Shown: positions 45,096 to 53,413 of the stretch, in pieces | Numbering within the stretch: position 1 is the stretch's first letter | How the letters are laid out: every line of letters begins with the position of its first letter | NCBI GenBank assembly: GCA_910584585.1 | Contig: CAJUBP010000001.1 | Location: 186,001-250,000, forward strand | DNA: 64,000 bases | Direction: 5' to 3' | Origin: an uncultured Lachnospiraceae bacterium | GTDB taxonomy: Bacteria; Bacillota; Clostridia; Lachnospirales; Lachnospiraceae | Position numbers and translations under genes: made by a program | Notes under the pieces: generated by a model | Database searches by the model: none | The model's input: only the letters and a program-made list of their open reading frames with translations | Told to the model about the DNA's origin: nothing

Positions 45096-45293
45096 TCAGT
45101 GTAACAAAACGATACAGCATATCCCCATTATAACAAAAATACATCCCTCAATTCTTGTACTGATTTTATACAATTCTGAAGGTTCATTGGATCTGTCACT
45201 TTTCCAGCCCTCTGTAATTTGAAAAACCGTTGAGGGGCTGAGCACCATTAACAGGCCTATGCCTAAAAATATAATTCCCAGCAGTATATACAT
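45096..45293 (-). CDS. Small two-helix membrane protein (DUF6199-like)
   Basis: 65 residues from ATG 45293, which has AAGGTGAATCAT upstream; a TTG start ten codons earlier is possible. Two membrane helices (MYILLGIIFLGIGLLMVL and GCIFVIMGICCIVLLH) flank a short hydrophilic loop ITEGWKSDRSNEPSELYK. The EPSxLY pattern is reminiscent of DUF6199 proteins. Function unknown. It is immediately upstream of the NlpC/P60 gene on the same strand (34 bp). Confidence 0.7.
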   Translation of the reverse strand: MYILLGIIFLGIGLLMVLSPSTVFQITEGWKSDRSNEPSELYKISTRIEGCIFVIMGICCIVLLH

Positions 45294-45541
45294 ATGATTC
45301 ACCTTAAACTTCCGAGTTCTCAATTTAACTTTTTCCTATTATATTATATACAAAAACATGGGATTTTTCAATTCACAAACTGCCGGATTGGAATATAAGC
45401 GTGTTTGAAAAAGGCTCTAATACAAAAGAAATGCAAAACTCCTTTCCCCGGCACTTGTAAATTTTTTCCAAATGGGTATAATAAAATGCAGGCAGCATTT
45501 TTTAACGATACAACCAACACAGGGGAGGGGAAACAACTATC

Positions 45542-45802
45542 ATGAAACAGACACAGGAAATCAAAATGACCTATTCCGGCCTGCTGGCCCAGAAAGACGG
45601 AAGCAAAATTGTACGGGTGGTCTTCGAGCGGGGCAAAGACTTTGCAGAAGGAATTGTTCCCTCCGGCAAAATGGAAAAGTCCTCCGGCTTTACGCCGGAA
45701 GAATTAAAGCAGCTGAGCGATTATCTCATCCAAAACGGAGACGACATTCTTGCGAAAGCCAAAGAAGTGAATCCCCTGCGAAACTGGATGAGGAAAAAAT
45801 AA
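45542..45802 (+). CDS. Small conserved hypothetical protein
   Basis: 86 residues, soluble, basic and acidic mixed, beginning MKQTQEIKMTYSGLLAQKDG and containing FTPEELKQLSDYLIQNGDDI. Strong RBS GGGGAGGGGAAACAACTATC. It is a small alpha/beta protein of a kind common in Lachnospiraceae; no family name recalled. Stands alone, followed at 45853-45911 by a large dyad with ACACAGAAATACCGAA and TTCGGTATTCTGTGT arms that may end transcription on both strands. Confidence 0.75.
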   Translation: MKQTQEIKMTYSGLLAQKDGSKIVRVVFERGKDFAEGIVPSGKMEKSSGFTPEELKQLSDYLIQNGDDILAKAKEVNPLRNWMRKK

Positions 45803-45852
45803 CACGCTCTAACGAAGCAGGATAGGAACCCTGTAACAGATTGGGATAAACA

Positions 45853-45911
45853 CAGAAATACCGAACAGCTCTTTGGCACCCGCGCCTGAACCATTCGGTA
45901 TTCTGTGTCTC
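45853..45911. terminator. Large dyad between convergent genes
   Basis: ACACAGAAATACCGAA and TTCGGTATTCTGTGT arms, one bulge, loop of about 27 nt, between the convergent 86-residue gene and the ABC permease. Probable bidirectional terminator or repeat. Confidence 0.55.
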
Positions 45912-45932
45912 GCAGTATATTTATAACATGCC

Positions 45933-46586
45933 CTAAAATTCTTTCTTTTCCATAATGCAGATACTAATTCTCACAGATATCAACAGCAGTACAGCCGCAA
46001 TGCCTGCGGTTACCGCAACTGTAGCTCCCCAACTCAGCTTCGGTATGCTGTCTAACAGGGCATACCAGTCAATTTTCAAAAAATCCGCTGCTTTTGCAGC
46101 AATGATACATACCACAAATACGATTCCCACCGCCGCAATCGACGCGATTCGGCCTTTTTCTCCGCCGAACTTCAGCTGAAACGGAATCATCATTGCCAAC
46201 AATATCAGTATCACCGGAAAAATCTCCAGGGCGATCAGCAGCGTATCCTGGGCGGAGTTGGTCTTTCTCACCTCTCCGCTCACCGCGGCAATCAAAACGG
46301 AAAACAGCCAGCAGCTTCCTCCCATCAGAAAGCCGAATCCATACTTTTCCGCCACATACCTGCTTCTTGTCACCGGCAGAGAAAACAGAAACGCGTTGCC
46401 GTTGTCAAATTCATCATAATTAATGGTACTCAGCGTAAAAAGCGCGCCGATAAAGGTCATATAACTGATAATAAATGTGGTATCTTTGGCGACACTCACT
46501 AGCATCAGCGCAATAAATCCAATGGTCGTAAAAAACTTTTTCTGATTCAGCATCAGTTTCATATCTTTAATCAGTAATCCTTTCAT
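45933..46586 (-). CDS. ABC-2 type permease
   Basis: 217 residues with six hydrophobic segments; the N-terminus MKGLLIKDMKLMLNQKKFF is typical of ABC-2 membrane subunits. Partner of the ATPase encoded 38 bp upstream, under a GntR regulator. Such YtrA-type operons export antimicrobial compounds or respond to cell-wall stress; the substrate is not predictable. Confidence 0.88.
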   Translation of the reverse strand: MKGLLIKDMKLMLNQKKFFTTIGFIALMLVSVAKDTTFIISYMTFIGALFTLSTINYDEFDNGNAFLFSLPVTRSRYVAEKYGFGFLMGGSCWLFSVLIAAVSGEVRKTNSAQDTLLIALEIFPVILILLAMMIPFQLKFGGEKGRIASIAAVGIVFVVCIIAAKAADFLKIDWYALLDSIPKLSWGATVAVTAGIAAVLLLISVRISICIMEKKEF

Positions 46587-46624
46587 TCTGCATCTCCCTT
46601 TCCCAAATATCTGAAATGATTCCG

Positions 46625-47488
46625 CTATACATAGTTCTTTTCTCCCCGGATCATCATGGTAATTACCTCATCTACTGTGCCTTTCTCTATGGCAATCTGC
46701 GGATAATTTTCCAGATAATACCGTTTCTGATTCGTCAGGCAGCTGTATCCGAAATTTTCTCTTCTGCGCCGCAGGATAAACCTCTGATCCAGTTTCTCAT
46801 ATTGGCTGCTGCTCACCTTTATCAAAGCGTAATCGCTCAGCAGCACATCCGTATCTTCATGCAGGATAATTTTCCCCTCATGTATCATGTAAAGATCATC
46901 ACACAGGTTTTCCAAGTCACCGGAAATATGGGAACTGATCAGGATAGAACGTTCTTCTTCCGCCTCCATAAATTCCCGCAGAAGTTCCAGCAGTTCATCT
47001 CTTGCAACCACGTCAAGCCCCACCGTAGGCTCATCCAGAATCAGAAGCTTTGCCTGGTGGGAAACGGCTGCTATCACTTTCAGCTTTGCCTTCATCCCGG
47101 TAGAAAATTCTTTGATTTTCTTATCCATCGGCAGCCCGAACCGCTGCGCCTCTTTAATGAAAAAGGATTTGTCAAAGGTATCGTAGAGATTTGCCAGCAC
47201 CGGAACAATATCATGAACATCCAGGTATCCGCTGAACCCGGAGTCCGAAAGAACCACCCCCAGCTTCTGTTTGTCTTGGACTGTAAATTCATCCACATCT
47301 TTGCCGAACAGCTCCACTTTCCCGCCGTCCCTGTGAATCAGCCCTAAAATTGCCTTAAATGTGGTGCTCTTTCCCGCGCCGTTCTGCCCGATCAGCCCGG
47401 TCACGCATCCCGGCTTAATTTCCATTGAGCAATCCAGGGTGAAACCCTCATATTTCTTCACTAAATGATCAATCTTCAACATGTTCAT
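46625..47488 (-). CDS. ABC transporter ATP-binding protein
   Basis: 287 residues. Walker A GLIGQNGAGKSTT (about 31-43), signature FSTGMKAKLKV, Walker B LLILDEPTVGLD and the switch His in ILISSHISGD are all present, so it is an active ATPase. Its ATG overlaps the stop of the GntR gene by 4 bp, and the permease follows. Confidence 0.94.
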   Translation of the reverse strand: MNMLKIDHLVKKYEGFTLDCSMEIKPGCVTGLIGQNGAGKSTTFKAILGLIHRDGGKVELFGKDVDEFTVQDKQKLGVVLSDSGFSGYLDVHDIVPVLANLYDTFDKSFFIKEAQRFGLPMDKKIKEFSTGMKAKLKVIAAVSHQAKLLILDEPTVGLDVVARDELLELLREFMEAEEERSILISSHISGDLENLCDDLYMIHEGKIILHEDTDVLLSDYALIKVSSSQYEKLDQRFILRRRRENFGYSCLTNQKRYYLENYPQIAIEKGTVDEVITMMIRGEKNYV

Positions 47489-47856
47489 CCCTCCAAAATC
47501 AACTCAAACAAGCTTCTGATGTCTTCGTCACTGATTCCATATCTTCTGCCTTTTAACACTGCCAGCTCCAAATCCGCTTCCAGTTCTTTCTTTTGTTCCT
47601 CTAAGAGAAGCTCCTTGTTGGCTGCGGCTACATAAGTCCCTTTTCCATGTACCGTTACGGTAAAACCCTCTGCTTCCAGGCTGTCATATGCTTTCTTCAC
47701 CGTTAAAGCGCTGATTTTCAGTTCTTTTGACAATGTGCGGACAGAGGGCAGATTATCATTCTCCTTCAGTTCCCCTTTGCGGATTGACGTCTTGATCTGA
47801 TCCACAATCTGTTCATAGATGGGAACCATCAGGGAACTATTTATAATGATGTTCAT
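47485..47856 (-). CDS. GntR-family regulator (YtrA subfamily)
   Basis: 123 residues: an N-terminal winged helix (PIYEQIVDQIKTSIRKGEL; LPSVRTLSKELKISALTVKKAYDSLE) and a short C-terminal dimerisation tail, the size and layout of the YtrA group that represses its own ABC operon. A 15-bp perfect inverted repeat overlaps the promoter directly upstream. Confidence 0.92.
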   Translation of the reverse strand: MNIIINSSLMVPIYEQIVDQIKTSIRKGELKENDNLPSVRTLSKELKISALTVKKAYDSLEAEGFTVTVHGKGTYVAAANKELLLEEQKKELEADLELAVLKGRRYGISDEDIRSLFELILEG

Positions 47857-47878
47857 TCTTTAGTTTCCTCCTTGTTGT

Positions 47879-47927
47879 AAACAGTATATAACAGTATAAA
47901 ACTGTTGTCAAGTGTTATATACTGTTT
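47879..47927 (-). promoter_or_regulatory. Operator overlapping the GntR-ABC promoter
   Basis: AAACAGTATATAACA (47879-47893) and its exact complement at 47913-47927, 19 bp apart. On the minus strand TTGACA and TATACT (17-bp spacer) lie within it, so a bound regulator would occlude RNA polymerase. A further half-site GTATAAAACTGTT sits between the arms. Confidence 0.75.
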
Positions 47928-48079
47928 ATTCCAAAAAAATTATTTTGGGCAGAAACTTTTCCATCGGTTGAATTAAAATCAGCGGAATGCTATACTCTAT
48001 CTATATCCGTAAAATAAATGCGGCAATTACTATGGAAGCTTACTGTAAAAAATAAATGTTCCATTTTATTTTTGCCGGA

Positions 48080-48109
48080 TTTATACTCACGAGCATACTT
48101 ATTTGCCAA
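48080..48109 (-). promoter_or_regulatory. Promoter-like element with CTCGTGAG octamer
   Basis: Minus-strand TTGGCA (48104-48109), 18-bp spacer with CTCGTGAG next to TATAAA (48080-48085). It is divergent from the element at 48146-48175. No minus gene starts within 220 bp, so it may be a second GntR promoter or one arm of an inverted repeat. Confidence 0.4.
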
Positions 48110-48145
48110 ATAATTTGCTATTTATCTTAAAAATACTGGGATCTG

Positions 48146-48175
48146 TTGGCAAATTATTTGGCTCACGGGTATAAA
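48146..48175 (+). promoter_or_regulatory. Promoter of the DUF4143 ATPase, CTCACGGG octamer
   Basis: TTGGCA (48146-48151), 18-bp spacer, TATAAA (48170-48175); octamer CTCACGGG (48162-48169) abuts the -10. The start codon is 19 bp from the -10, so the leader is very short. Confidence 0.6.
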
Positions 48176-48193
48176 AAGGAATGGGTGATTATT

Positions 48194-49552
48194 ATGAGAG
48201 ATTTAAAGCGGACGGCCTATCGGGAACTGCTTGCATGGAAGCAGCGGCCAAACCATAAAACCTTAGAAATATCCGGCGCCAGGCAGACAGGTAAAACTTA
48301 TCTGGTGAACAAATTTGCAGATGAACAGTATGCCCAAAAAATTTATATAAATCTTCTGGAACTTTCCGGCGAAATTTTTCTGGAGCATTACCGGGATATC
48401 CGAAAAGAACTGAAAGATGGAAAACGATTTCAGAATCCTGTAAAGGAACTGCTTCTTCGGTTTGAACCTGATTTTACAGACAGCGCCAAAACCGTGGTAA
48501 TCATTGATGAAATTCAGGAATCGGCAGAAATCTATAATCGGATTCGGGAATTTACCCGTTATCTGGAAAGCGATTTCATCCTGACCGGAAGTTATTTGGG
48601 GCGAATCCTGAACAAAGAATTCCGTTATTCCGCCGGAGATATCACATCCCTGGAAATACACACACTGAGTTTTGAGGAATTTCTGGATGCTTTCGGAAAA
48701 TCAGAAATCTTCCGGGAACTGGATATTTTTGGTTCCGGAACAGAAGAAACGTATCAGCAAATTTCATTCTGGTATGAGATATACAGGCAAATCGGCGGAT
48801 ATCCCTCGGTTGTGCTTAAATATTTATCAACGTCTTCTATTGCGGAGTGCCGGGAAGAATTACAGGAAATCATTCACCTGTTTACCAACGAAAGCCGCCG
48901 CTATTTTGATGATATTCTGGACTATGAAGCCTATGCCAATCTGTTCTGCAGCATTGCCCGCGTCCTGGTGAAAGAGAAAAAAGGCTTTGAGGCCGGCAGT
49001 TTCAGTGAAGAACTGCAGAAAATTACTGCGAAAGATTATTCCAGCAACCTGGGAAAGGCATCTATAAACCGTGCCATAGACTGGCTGTACAGTTCAGGCA
49101 TTATCGGATTTGCAGGGAAAATAACCAATTGCAATGTTCTGGACTTCCGGGCAAAAGCCAGATGCTATTTTATGGATCTTGGGCTTGCCTCTCTGTTCCT
49201 GAAACAAATTGGATGTGAAGATTCTGATATCAACGGAATCGTCAATGAAAATTTTGTCTATCTGGATTTGAAACGAAGGAGCGGCCCTTTGGGTGAGTTA
49301 GCTTTTGAGATGCCTGCTTTTGCCACCTGGGGCGCAGGGGAATTGGATTTTTATACAAAATCTCTAAGCACTGGCAAAACTTACGCCATTGAGGTGAAAT
49401 CAGGAAAGAACAGCGGCAAAACTGCAATGGATGTCTTAGAAAAGAAAAAGGCCGATTATGCGCTGATGGCAAAGGGTAATACTTATGGCGGCGTGAAAGA
49501 TAAGATTTATACCATTCCTGTTTATGGAATTTCAAAGTTCAGGTTTTCGTAA
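48194..49552 (+). CDS. AAA+ ATPase with DUF4143 domain
   Basis: 452 residues from ATG 48194 (GGGTGATTATT upstream). Walker A SGARQTGKTYL (28-38), Walker B TVVIIDEIQES, then the DUF4143 region with LDFYTK and the nuclease-like AIEVKSGKNSG motif near the C-terminus. A very common Firmicute/Bacteroidete family whose role is unknown. The gene is intact and monocistronic. Confidence 0.88.
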   Translation: MRDLKRTAYRELLAWKQRPNHKTLEISGARQTGKTYLVNKFADEQYAQKIYINLLELSGEIFLEHYRDIRKELKDGKRFQNPVKELLLRFEPDFTDSAKTVVIIDEIQESAEIYNRIREFTRYLESDFILTGSYLGRILNKEFRYSAGDITSLEIHTLSFEEFLDAFGKSEIFRELDIFGSGTEETYQQISFWYEIYRQIGGYPSVVLKYLSTSSIAECREELQEIIHLFTNESRRYFDDILDYEAYANLFCSIARVLVKEKKGFEAGSFSEELQKITAKDYSSNLGKASINRAIDWLYSSGIIGFAGKITNCNVLDFRAKARCYFMDLGLASLFLKQIGCEDSDINGIVNENFVYLDLKRRSGPLGELAFEMPAFATWGAGELDFYTKSLSTGKTYAIEVKSGKNSGKTAMDVLEKKKADYALMAKGNTYGGVKDKIYTIPVYGISKFRFS

Positions 49553-49559
49553 TAGTCCT

Positions 49560-49995
49560 AAAAGTAATGGGGCCGTTATTGTCAGCCTGGTGGTGGCTAC
49601 AGCCTTTTTCTGTACTTTAACAATTACCGAAGCGGAAATGCCGCTTTGGTAATTGTTAAAGTAATCTTTGCTATTCCCTTTTCTTTACCGGTGATTTTTA
49701 CTTTGGAAGTTACAGCAACTACTTTCTTATTGCTGCCCCTCCAGGATTTCACCGCATCTTTCTCTGTCATGGAAATAACTTTTACTGCGGTTGTCGACCG
49801 TTTCACCTGCAAAGGGATTTTTTTTGCATTCAGCTTGATAGTTGGTTTCAGTTTATCTGTATTTTGTGTCTCTGCGGTATTGCAAGTTTTGCATATCCTG
49901 TCCTGATCCCTTGTTTCAGCGCAGTTGACGCCTCTTGACACTTGATTAAATGTCCAGCAAATCAGCAATCCCAGAGAAATCAATATACAAATCAT
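49560..49995 (-). pseudogene. Fragment of a BIG2-repeat surface protein
   Basis: The minus strand encodes a Cys-knot/Ig-like module typical of large Lachnospiraceae surface proteins: DRICKTCNTAETQNTDKLKP, PLQVKRSTTAVKVISMTEK, VTSKVKITGKEKGIAKITLT. It stops within the hairpin 49615-49661; in another frame the module continues as VKVQKKAVATTRLTI. The open frame starts inside the Uma2 gene and has a weak hydrophobic N-terminus (ILISLGLLICWTF) that lacks an RBS. I regard it as a truncated, frameshifted remnant. Confidence 0.6.
49615..49661. repeat. 21-bp inverted repeat (stem with one mismatch)
   Basis: CTTTAACAATTACCGAAGCGG (49615-49635) against its complement at 49641-49661, 5-nt loop. It lies between the DUF4143 gene and the surface-protein fragment. 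Its stability suggests a terminator or a dispersed repeat; no long T-run. Confidence 0.75.
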
Positions 49996-50482
49996 CGTAT
50001 ATTCCGGCTTTTATTGAGTCAGAAAAGGCGTAGTCTATGGTATCCTCCGATTCAAAATTATAAACAAAGATACGGTATTTCTCCGGATCAACAATCCAGT
50101 ACTCCCTTACGCCGGCACTGCGGTATTTAAAAAGCTTCGTATGATAATCCATCCGCCTGCTGCCTGGCGATACGATCTCGATGATCCAGTCAGGAGCCCC
50201 GAAACATCCTTTGTCCGTGAGCTTGGATTTATCGCAGATTACGGATATGTCCGGTTCCACATAGTTACTGTCGTCTTCATTTAAAAATACTGCAAAGGGG
50301 GCGATATCCACTTCACAAGAGCCATTGCCGGCCTTGATGTATTCACGGATGAGCGCAAATAATTCCCCTGCAATGCGCTGATGCTTTCTGGTGGGCGGCG
50401 CCATATCGTAGATCCGGCCGTCTATCAGCTCTGCCCGTTCCCCTTCTGGCAAAGCATAGATATCGTCAATGGTATAGAACAT
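49946..50482 (-). CDS. Uma2 family protein (PD-(D/E)XK endonuclease fold)
   Basis: 178 residues. ELIDGRIYDMAPPTRKHQRI at the N-terminus and the catalytic-site pattern EPDISVICDKS, APDWIIEIVSPGSRRMD, KYRSAGVREYWIVDPE identify Uma2 (DUF820), a nuclease-fold family abundant in cyanobacteria and some Firmicutes; function unknown. Glu/Asp/Lys-like residues of the fold are present. Start ATG at 50482; 18 bp separate it from the ClpP-like gene upstream, suggesting one transcript. Confidence 0.88.
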   Translation of the reverse strand: MFYTIDDIYALPEGERAELIDGRIYDMAPPTRKHQRIAGELFALIREYIKAGNGSCEVDIAPFAVFLNEDDSNYVEPDISVICDKSKLTDKGCFGAPDWIIEIVSPGSRRMDYHTKLFKYRSAGVREYWIVDPEKYRIFVYNFESEDTIDYAFSDSIKAGIYDDLYIDFSGIADLLDI

Positions 50483-50500
50483 ACGCAGCCCTCATCCTAA

Positions 50501-51082
50501 CTATTCTATTTCGTCCGCCGCTGCAATCACTCTTGACACAATTCCATAATTTATCGCTTCCTCTGTATCCATCCAATAATTCTGATCCGCGTCTTTACTT
50601 ACCCTCTCCAGCGGCTGTCCTGTTGCCTCGCTGATTAAGCTTTCTATTCTTTTTCTCGTTTTCACAATCTCTTCCGCTTCAATTGCAATATCCGTTGCCC
50701 TGCCATTGACTCCGCCCAGCGGCTGATGAATCATAAATCTTGTGTTGGGCAGAGAGAACCTCTTTTCTTTCTCCGCCGCCAGATAAATCGTAATACCTGC
50801 GCTGGCCACCCATCCGGTGCCTATCATATTAATTGGAAGACCGATATATTGTATCATGTCATGAATGGTGTCGCCTGCTTCCACATGTCCGCCCTGACTG
50901 TTGATAAAAATAGTAATCGGATCGTCTCCCATGGCTTTCATATAGAGCAGCTGCGTTGAAACATCCTTCGCCAATTCCTGATTAATCTCGCCGCATATAA
51001 AAATAATACGGCTTTCTAATAAGAGTTTCTCTGCTAATTCATTTTTTGTTTTCTTTGTATCTGTGTCTTTTTGATTCTGCAT
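50501..51082 (-). CDS. ClpP-like serine peptidase
   Basis: 193 residues. Catalytic Ser94 in WVASAGITIY, His119 in RFMIHQPLGG, and an Asp near VSKDADQNYWMD form the ClpP triad. The sequence differs from canonical ClpP (WVASAGI instead of QAASMGA), so it is probably a paralogue with a specialised partner rather than the housekeeping ClpP. No ClpX/ClpA gene is adjacent. RBS GGAGGAACATTGAA precedes the ATG. Confidence 0.87.
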   Translation of the reverse strand: MQNQKDTDTKKTKNELAEKLLLESRIIFICGEINQELAKDVSTQLLYMKAMGDDPITIFINSQGGHVEAGDTIHDMIQYIGLPINMIGTGWVASAGITIYLAAEKEKRFSLPNTRFMIHQPLGGVNGRATDIAIEAEEIVKTRKRIESLISEATGQPLERVSKDADQNYWMDTEEAINYGIVSRVIAAADEIE

Positions 51083-51321
51083 TTCAATGTTCCTCCTTTG
51101 CGATCATATCATGTCCAGCGGCATTCATATTTGTAACAGCTTTATCTTTCTTTATATTCTTATCTGTTTCCACAATATAGCGCCCCTCTTATATAAAAAT
51201 TACCTATTCCTTGATCTAATTATAAATAATTATGCCAACACTGGCAAGATAAATAGTTATGAAAAAACTATAAAAATACAATATCCTCTGACTGTAATTA
51301 TATACAATCAAAGGATACCTC

Positions 51322-51735
51322 TTACTTACGAATCACTTTCCTCATACCAGAACCGCAAAACTCATGCGGTATTAGCTTAAACCCAATTTTTTCATAAAAT
51401 GTCTCTTTTCCTTTTTCTGCAATCAGCTGAATACTGGAACGCCCGCCAATGGGAGTTTCCTTATCAACATATTCTATTATCATGTTGATAATTTTATTGC
51501 CGATCCCCTGCTTCTGAGCGCTCGGCTGTACCACAATATCAACTATCGTATAATATACTCCGTCGCCTATCAGTCTTCCCATACCAACAGTTTGGCTATC
51601 CTGAACTGCAATTACCGTATACAAACTATTGGCAAGGGCCTTTTGTGTCTGTTCTTTTGAAAAAAGCGCCCATCCAACGCTTTCTCTCAGTTCACAATAA
51701 TCCTTATAGCACAACATATTTTCCTTATATTCCAT
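51322..51735 (-). CDS. GNAT family N-acetyltransferase
   Basis: 137 residues from the ATG at 51735, which has TAGGAGAAAACAT; the frame opens 11 codons earlier. The acetyl-CoA loop is VQPSAQKQGIGNKII, and the C-terminal motif reads FYEKIGFKLIPHEF. Small single-domain GNAT, substrate unknown. The gap 51083-51321 between this gene and clpP holds nothing I can identify beyond AT-rich DNA. Confidence 0.88.
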   Translation of the reverse strand: MEYKENMLCYKDYCELRESVGWALFSKEQTQKALANSLYTVIAVQDSQTVGMGRLIGDGVYYTIVDIVVQPSAQKQGIGNKIINMIIEYVDKETPIGGRSSIQLIAEKGKETFYEKIGFKLIPHEFCGSGMRKVIRK

Positions 51736-51772
51736 ATGTTTTCTCCTACTATTAAAATACTTTACCAAACTT

Positions 51773-51823
51773 TAGAGCGTGTCTAAAATTCATTCCCGCA
51801 ATCTGCCGCCCCATTTCACACAC
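51773..51823 (+). repeat. Dispersed GAGCGTGTC repeat, copy with CTGCCGCCCC tail
   Basis: TAGAGCGTGTCTAAAATTC then ATTCCCGCAATCTGCCGCCC and CATTTCACAC, in the same order as the reverse complement of the copy at 37030. One T is missing relative to copies at 53476 and 31357. Confidence 0.85.
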
Positions 51824-51848
51824 CTTTGGATACCCTTCTTATATAAAA

Positions 51849-51877
51849 ATTATACCCGAGAGTGTATTTATTTACAA
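51849..51877 (-). promoter_or_regulatory. Promoter of the acetyltransferase, CTCTCGGG octamer
   Basis: Minus-strand TTGTAA (51872-51877), 17-bp spacer ending in octamer CTCTCGGG (51855-51862), then TATAAT (51849-51854). The transcript would cross a dispersed repeat before the gene. Confidence 0.6.
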
Positions 51878-51916
51878 GCACTTATGGTATGATAAAAGTC
51901 TATTGCCGAAGCAGTG

Positions 51917-51980
51917 GTTACAATTCATACCCAGATATAATAAAAGCATTATAAAATCTGGCATAAGCGTGAATTATAAC
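51917..51980. repeat. Imperfect hairpin of the TTACAATTCAT family
   Basis: GTTACAATTCATACCCAGAT (51917-51936) is nearly complementary to 51956-51980 (ATCTGG ... GTGAATTATAAC). Same arm sequence as the perfect hairpin at 9337-9395. Confidence 0.7.
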
Positions 51981-51981
51981 G

Positions 51982-52049
51982 CCATTTAAGAACTTACCTG
52001 GCCATTCAAACAGTTAAGGTTGTAACTCATAGCAAAATCTGTTATTCTG
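51982..52049 (+). promoter_or_regulatory. LytTR-type operator and promoter of the MFS gene
   Basis: Half-site-like sequences GCCATTTAA (51982), GCCATTCAA (52002) and an exact LytTR half-site ACAGTTAAG (52011-52019) precede a -35 TTGTAA (52021-52026) and -10 TATTCT (52044-52049), 17-bp spacer. The 61 bp 51989-52049 match the RHS promoter block on the other strand with eight differences, all transitions. Confidence 0.78.
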
Positions 52050-52189
52050 ATCAAAAAGAGAAAACAGACTTTACAATATTAGGAGGCAATGCTCCTTTTA
52101 TTATAAATTATTTAACACAACATACTCGTCATTAAAACCATTTTCATCCTGTTCTATACTTGAGCGAAGCGAAAGGAAAGCGTATACGA

Positions 52190-53389
52190 ATGAAGAAAAA
52201 TATCAAAATGCCTAAACCCCGGCAATTCATCCTTTTAGAAACAGTTTTCTATTTACATACAGGCATAATCGGCGCAGTATATACTTTGTATCTTTTATCG
52301 TTAGGACTTTCCATCTTTGAAGCTAATATGATCAGCGCAATATTTAATGTCGCATCCATCGTCTTTGAGGTTCCCAGCGGCGCAATGTGCGATTCCATCG
52401 GAAAAAGAAAAACGGCTCTTTTTGCCGGCGTCTCACTGTTTTTGGCGATGTTCTGTTTCTTAAGCAGCATCAATATCTTAGTGGTTATACTGGGACAGAT
52501 TTTTTGGGGACTTAGTTATGCTTTGGAATCTGGAACCATCGAGGCTTGGTTGGTAAATGATGACTTTTTAAAAGGAAGCGCGCTTGACAGCATATTTGCC
52601 GCTTCCCGCAAAATTCAGGGCATTACTATGATAATCGGCAGTTTTATTGGCACGTGGATGGCAGAATATTCTTTGAACTATATTTGGTGCGTCCCCTGTT
52701 TCTCTTCCATTTGTTTTATAATTATGGTTTTAAGGTTTATAGATGACAGGAAAACGGCGCAATCGCCTTCTTCTGTTTTATCGCTGTATCAAACATCTTT
52801 AAAGTATATAAAGATGGGCCCGAATTTAATTATAAAAAACAGACAGCTAACCTATCTATACATTTTTGTTATGTTAATGGGATTTGTTTCTTCACCGCTC
52901 ATGATTTTCTGGTCGGTATATTTAAATCAAATTGATTCCAGATTTTCCTATATGTATCTGTCAATTGTATGGTTTCTGATTCAATTATCCATTATCGCAG
53001 GCAATCAGATTCTGGAAATGATCGGAATATATATGGAACGAAAAAAAATATTAACAATTACATTCCTGATTTTCGGAATCAGCATTCTGCTTATGAATAT
53101 CAAAAAAGGACTCTTAGCGGCTGTAGTTCTAATCTGTATACAAGAAATTGTCTGGACGATGATTTGTTCCATTCAAAGAGGCCTTTTGAACGATTATATA
53201 GACGATCAGACACGGGCGACCATGATATCTTTTTCGTCTCTGTTTCAGGCGGTTGGTAAGATTATTGCGTCATTGTTATTCGGATTTCTCGCTGATAAAT
53301 TTTCTATCTTATTTGCATGGACGCTGTCAGGATTATTATCATTTTTTACTGTTTGGTTTGTACATGTCATGTATAAAAAATTGGTTTAA
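52190..53389 (+). CDS. MFS transporter
   Basis: 399 residues, about 12 membrane segments. Motif A-like sequence VPSGAMCDSIGKRKTALF follows helix 2. The N-terminus MPKPRQFILLETVFYLHTGI and the paired halves suit the multidrug/peptide-exporter-like MFS clade. The start codon is ambiguous (52190 or 52208), RBS AAAGGAAAGC is somewhat distant. AT-rich relative to the chromosome. Its promoter carries the same LytTR-type block as the RHS toxin gene, so it may export or process something in that system. Confidence 0.87.
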   Translation: MKKNIKMPKPRQFILLETVFYLHTGIIGAVYTLYLLSLGLSIFEANMISAIFNVASIVFEVPSGAMCDSIGKRKTALFAGVSLFLAMFCFLSSINILVVILGQIFWGLSYALESGTIEAWLVNDDFLKGSALDSIFAASRKIQGITMIIGSFIGTWMAEYSLNYIWCVPCFSSICFIIMVLRFIDDRKTAQSPSSVLSLYQTSLKYIKMGPNLIIKNRQLTYLYIFVMLMGFVSSPLMIFWSVYLNQIDSRFSYMYLSIVWFLIQLSIIAGNQILEMIGIYMERKKILTITFLIFGISILLMNIKKGLLAAVVLICIQEIVWTMICSIQRGLLNDYIDDQTRATMISFSSLFQAVGKIIASLLFGFLADKFSILFAWTLSGLLSFFTVWFVHVMYKKLV

Positions 53390-53413
53390 GGCAGTGCTTT
53401 TCGATTACCGCTT

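Noticed and set aside
49615..49661. Hairpin as the terminator of the DUF4143 ATPase gene
   Set aside because: The stem is stable and nearly perfect, but there is no T-run, so termination is not assured; listed as a repeat instead.
51083..51321. Possible gene or RNA between the ClpP-like and acetyltransferase genes
   Set aside because: AT-rich, no frame with an RBS and no clear secondary structure beyond chance.
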